6,211 nt of DNA from an uncultured Dehalococcoidia bacterium (GTDB lineage: Bacteria; Chloroflexota; Dehalococcoidia; Tepidiformales; Tepidiformaceae), in contig CALMIW010000226.1 in assembly GCA_937864275.1 (NCBI GenBank), positions 1 to 6,211 of the forward strand. The letters are read 5' to 3'. A program made the position numbers and the translations under genes. The notes under the pieces are model-generated. The model worked only from the letters and a program-made list of their open reading frames with translations. It was not told where the DNA came from and did not search any database. Of the stretch, positions 6,003-6,211 are shown piece after piece. The first letter of the stretch is position 1, and each line of letters opens with the position of its first letter.

Positions 6003-6095
6003 ATGGCAAAGCTCCGGACGCTCCTCGTACTTGGTGCTCTGGCCGCAGTGGCCGTCGTTTCCGCGGCGGTTCCGGCTCTCACGATCACCTGGTAA
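6003..6095 (+). CDS. Small hydrophobic peptide, 30 aa, unknown function
   Basis: ATG 6003 to TAA 6093-6095 encodes 30 residues: MAKLRTLLVLGALAAVAV followed by VSAAVPALTITW. Two basic residues (K3, R5) come before a hydrophobic run of about 18 residues, then Pro24 and a short polar-aromatic end, ITW. This could be a complete single-span membrane miniprotein, or a signal-peptide-like peptide releasing a very short product after AVPA. Support for a real gene comes from the context. It has its own TTGACA promoter, an optimal Shine-Dalgarno, a stop soon after the hydrophobic run, and a strong terminator 24 bases downstream. No family is recognised. The alternatives are a leader peptide, or a small regulatory RNA in which the coding potential is secondary. 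It lies 147 bases after dnaG with its own promoter, so it is probably not simply part of a dnaG operon. Confidence 0.6.
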   Translation: MAKLRTLLVLGALAAVAVVSAAVPALTITW

Positions 6096-6118
6096 CTGGG
6101 GCACAACCCAAAGGGAAG

Positions 6119-6139
6119 AAGGGCCGCAAGGCCCTTTTT
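6119..6139 (+). terminator. Intrinsic terminator after the 30-aa peptide
   Basis: AAGGGCC (6119-6125) pairs with GGCCCTT (6130-6136) around GCAA, a stable GNRA-type tetraloop. A run of five T (6135-6139), then CTCT, follows. It would end a transcript of about 180 bases from the predicted start near 5959. Confidence 0.88.
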
Positions 6140-6211
6140 CTCTGTCCGTCACATTCGCAGAAGCGCCTGGCTACGAACCCGCGACCTCGGCCGACGCGTC
6201 GCCGACCCGCC
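6140..6211. other. Right edge, no supportable gene
   Basis: These 72 bases hold no start codon with a ribosome binding site and no complete gene. On the minus strand one frame is open from the right edge to a TAG at 6171-6173, with 12 codons of GC-rich third positions (RVGDASAEVAGS). It could be the tail of a convergent gene, but it is too short to call. A tRNA-like word in the same place is discussed under findings. Confidence 0.3.

Overview
This window is a GC-rich bacterial chromosomal segment. It holds the 3' end of one gene, four complete larger genes and one very small gene too short for routine ORF calling. The gene mix is a PEP synthase tail, a dGTPase-like HD phosphohydrolase, a single-pass membrane protein with SH3b and CARDB-like domains, and a DnaG primase with an insertion in its TOPRIM domain. 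The protein sequences suggest Chloroflexota, perhaps the Dehalococcoidia/Tepidiforma side. That placement is inferred from remembered family resemblance and is not proven by the window.

Layout. At 1-614 (+) lies the C-terminal PEP-binding domain of phosphoenolpyruvate synthase. It ends at a strong bidirectional hairpin terminator (639-669), shared with a convergent 102-aa protein on the minus strand (674-982) that looks like a dimeric alpha/beta-barrel (ABM-type) protein. An intergenic stretch of 184 bp with a perfect dyad (1005-1025) separates it from the divergent dgt-like gene (1167-2219, +). Next come a 534-aa membrane-anchored, probably surface-exposed protein (2311-3915, +) and dnaG (4002-5855, +). 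After dnaG the base composition becomes AT-rich and a compact unit follows. It has a perfect TTGACA box with a -10-like box 18 bp away, a GGAGGT ribosome binding site, a 30-codon hydrophobic peptide gene (6003-6095) and an intrinsic terminator with a GCAA tetraloop (6119-6139). The last 70 bases hold nothing that can be called.

How the genes relate. dgt (dNTP pool control) and dnaG (primer synthesis) both serve DNA replication, and they share a nearly identical start-site box. This box is GCGTTCGC, then CCGTAG(A/C)AT, then 6-7 bases, then the start codon. The arrangement suggests leaderless transcripts from matching promoters and possibly co-regulation. The membrane gene between them also lacks a Shine-Dalgarno sequence. 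The minus-strand ABM gene and the 30-aa peptide, by contrast, have clear Shine-Dalgarno sequences, so two modes of translation start seem to coexist here.

Most of the window is ordinary core genome. The parts that deserve a second look are the shared dgt/dnaG start box, the isolated small-peptide transcription unit after dnaG, and the Asp/Tyr-rich membrane protein between the two replication genes. No CRISPR array, insertion sequence, integrase or clear RNA gene was seen.
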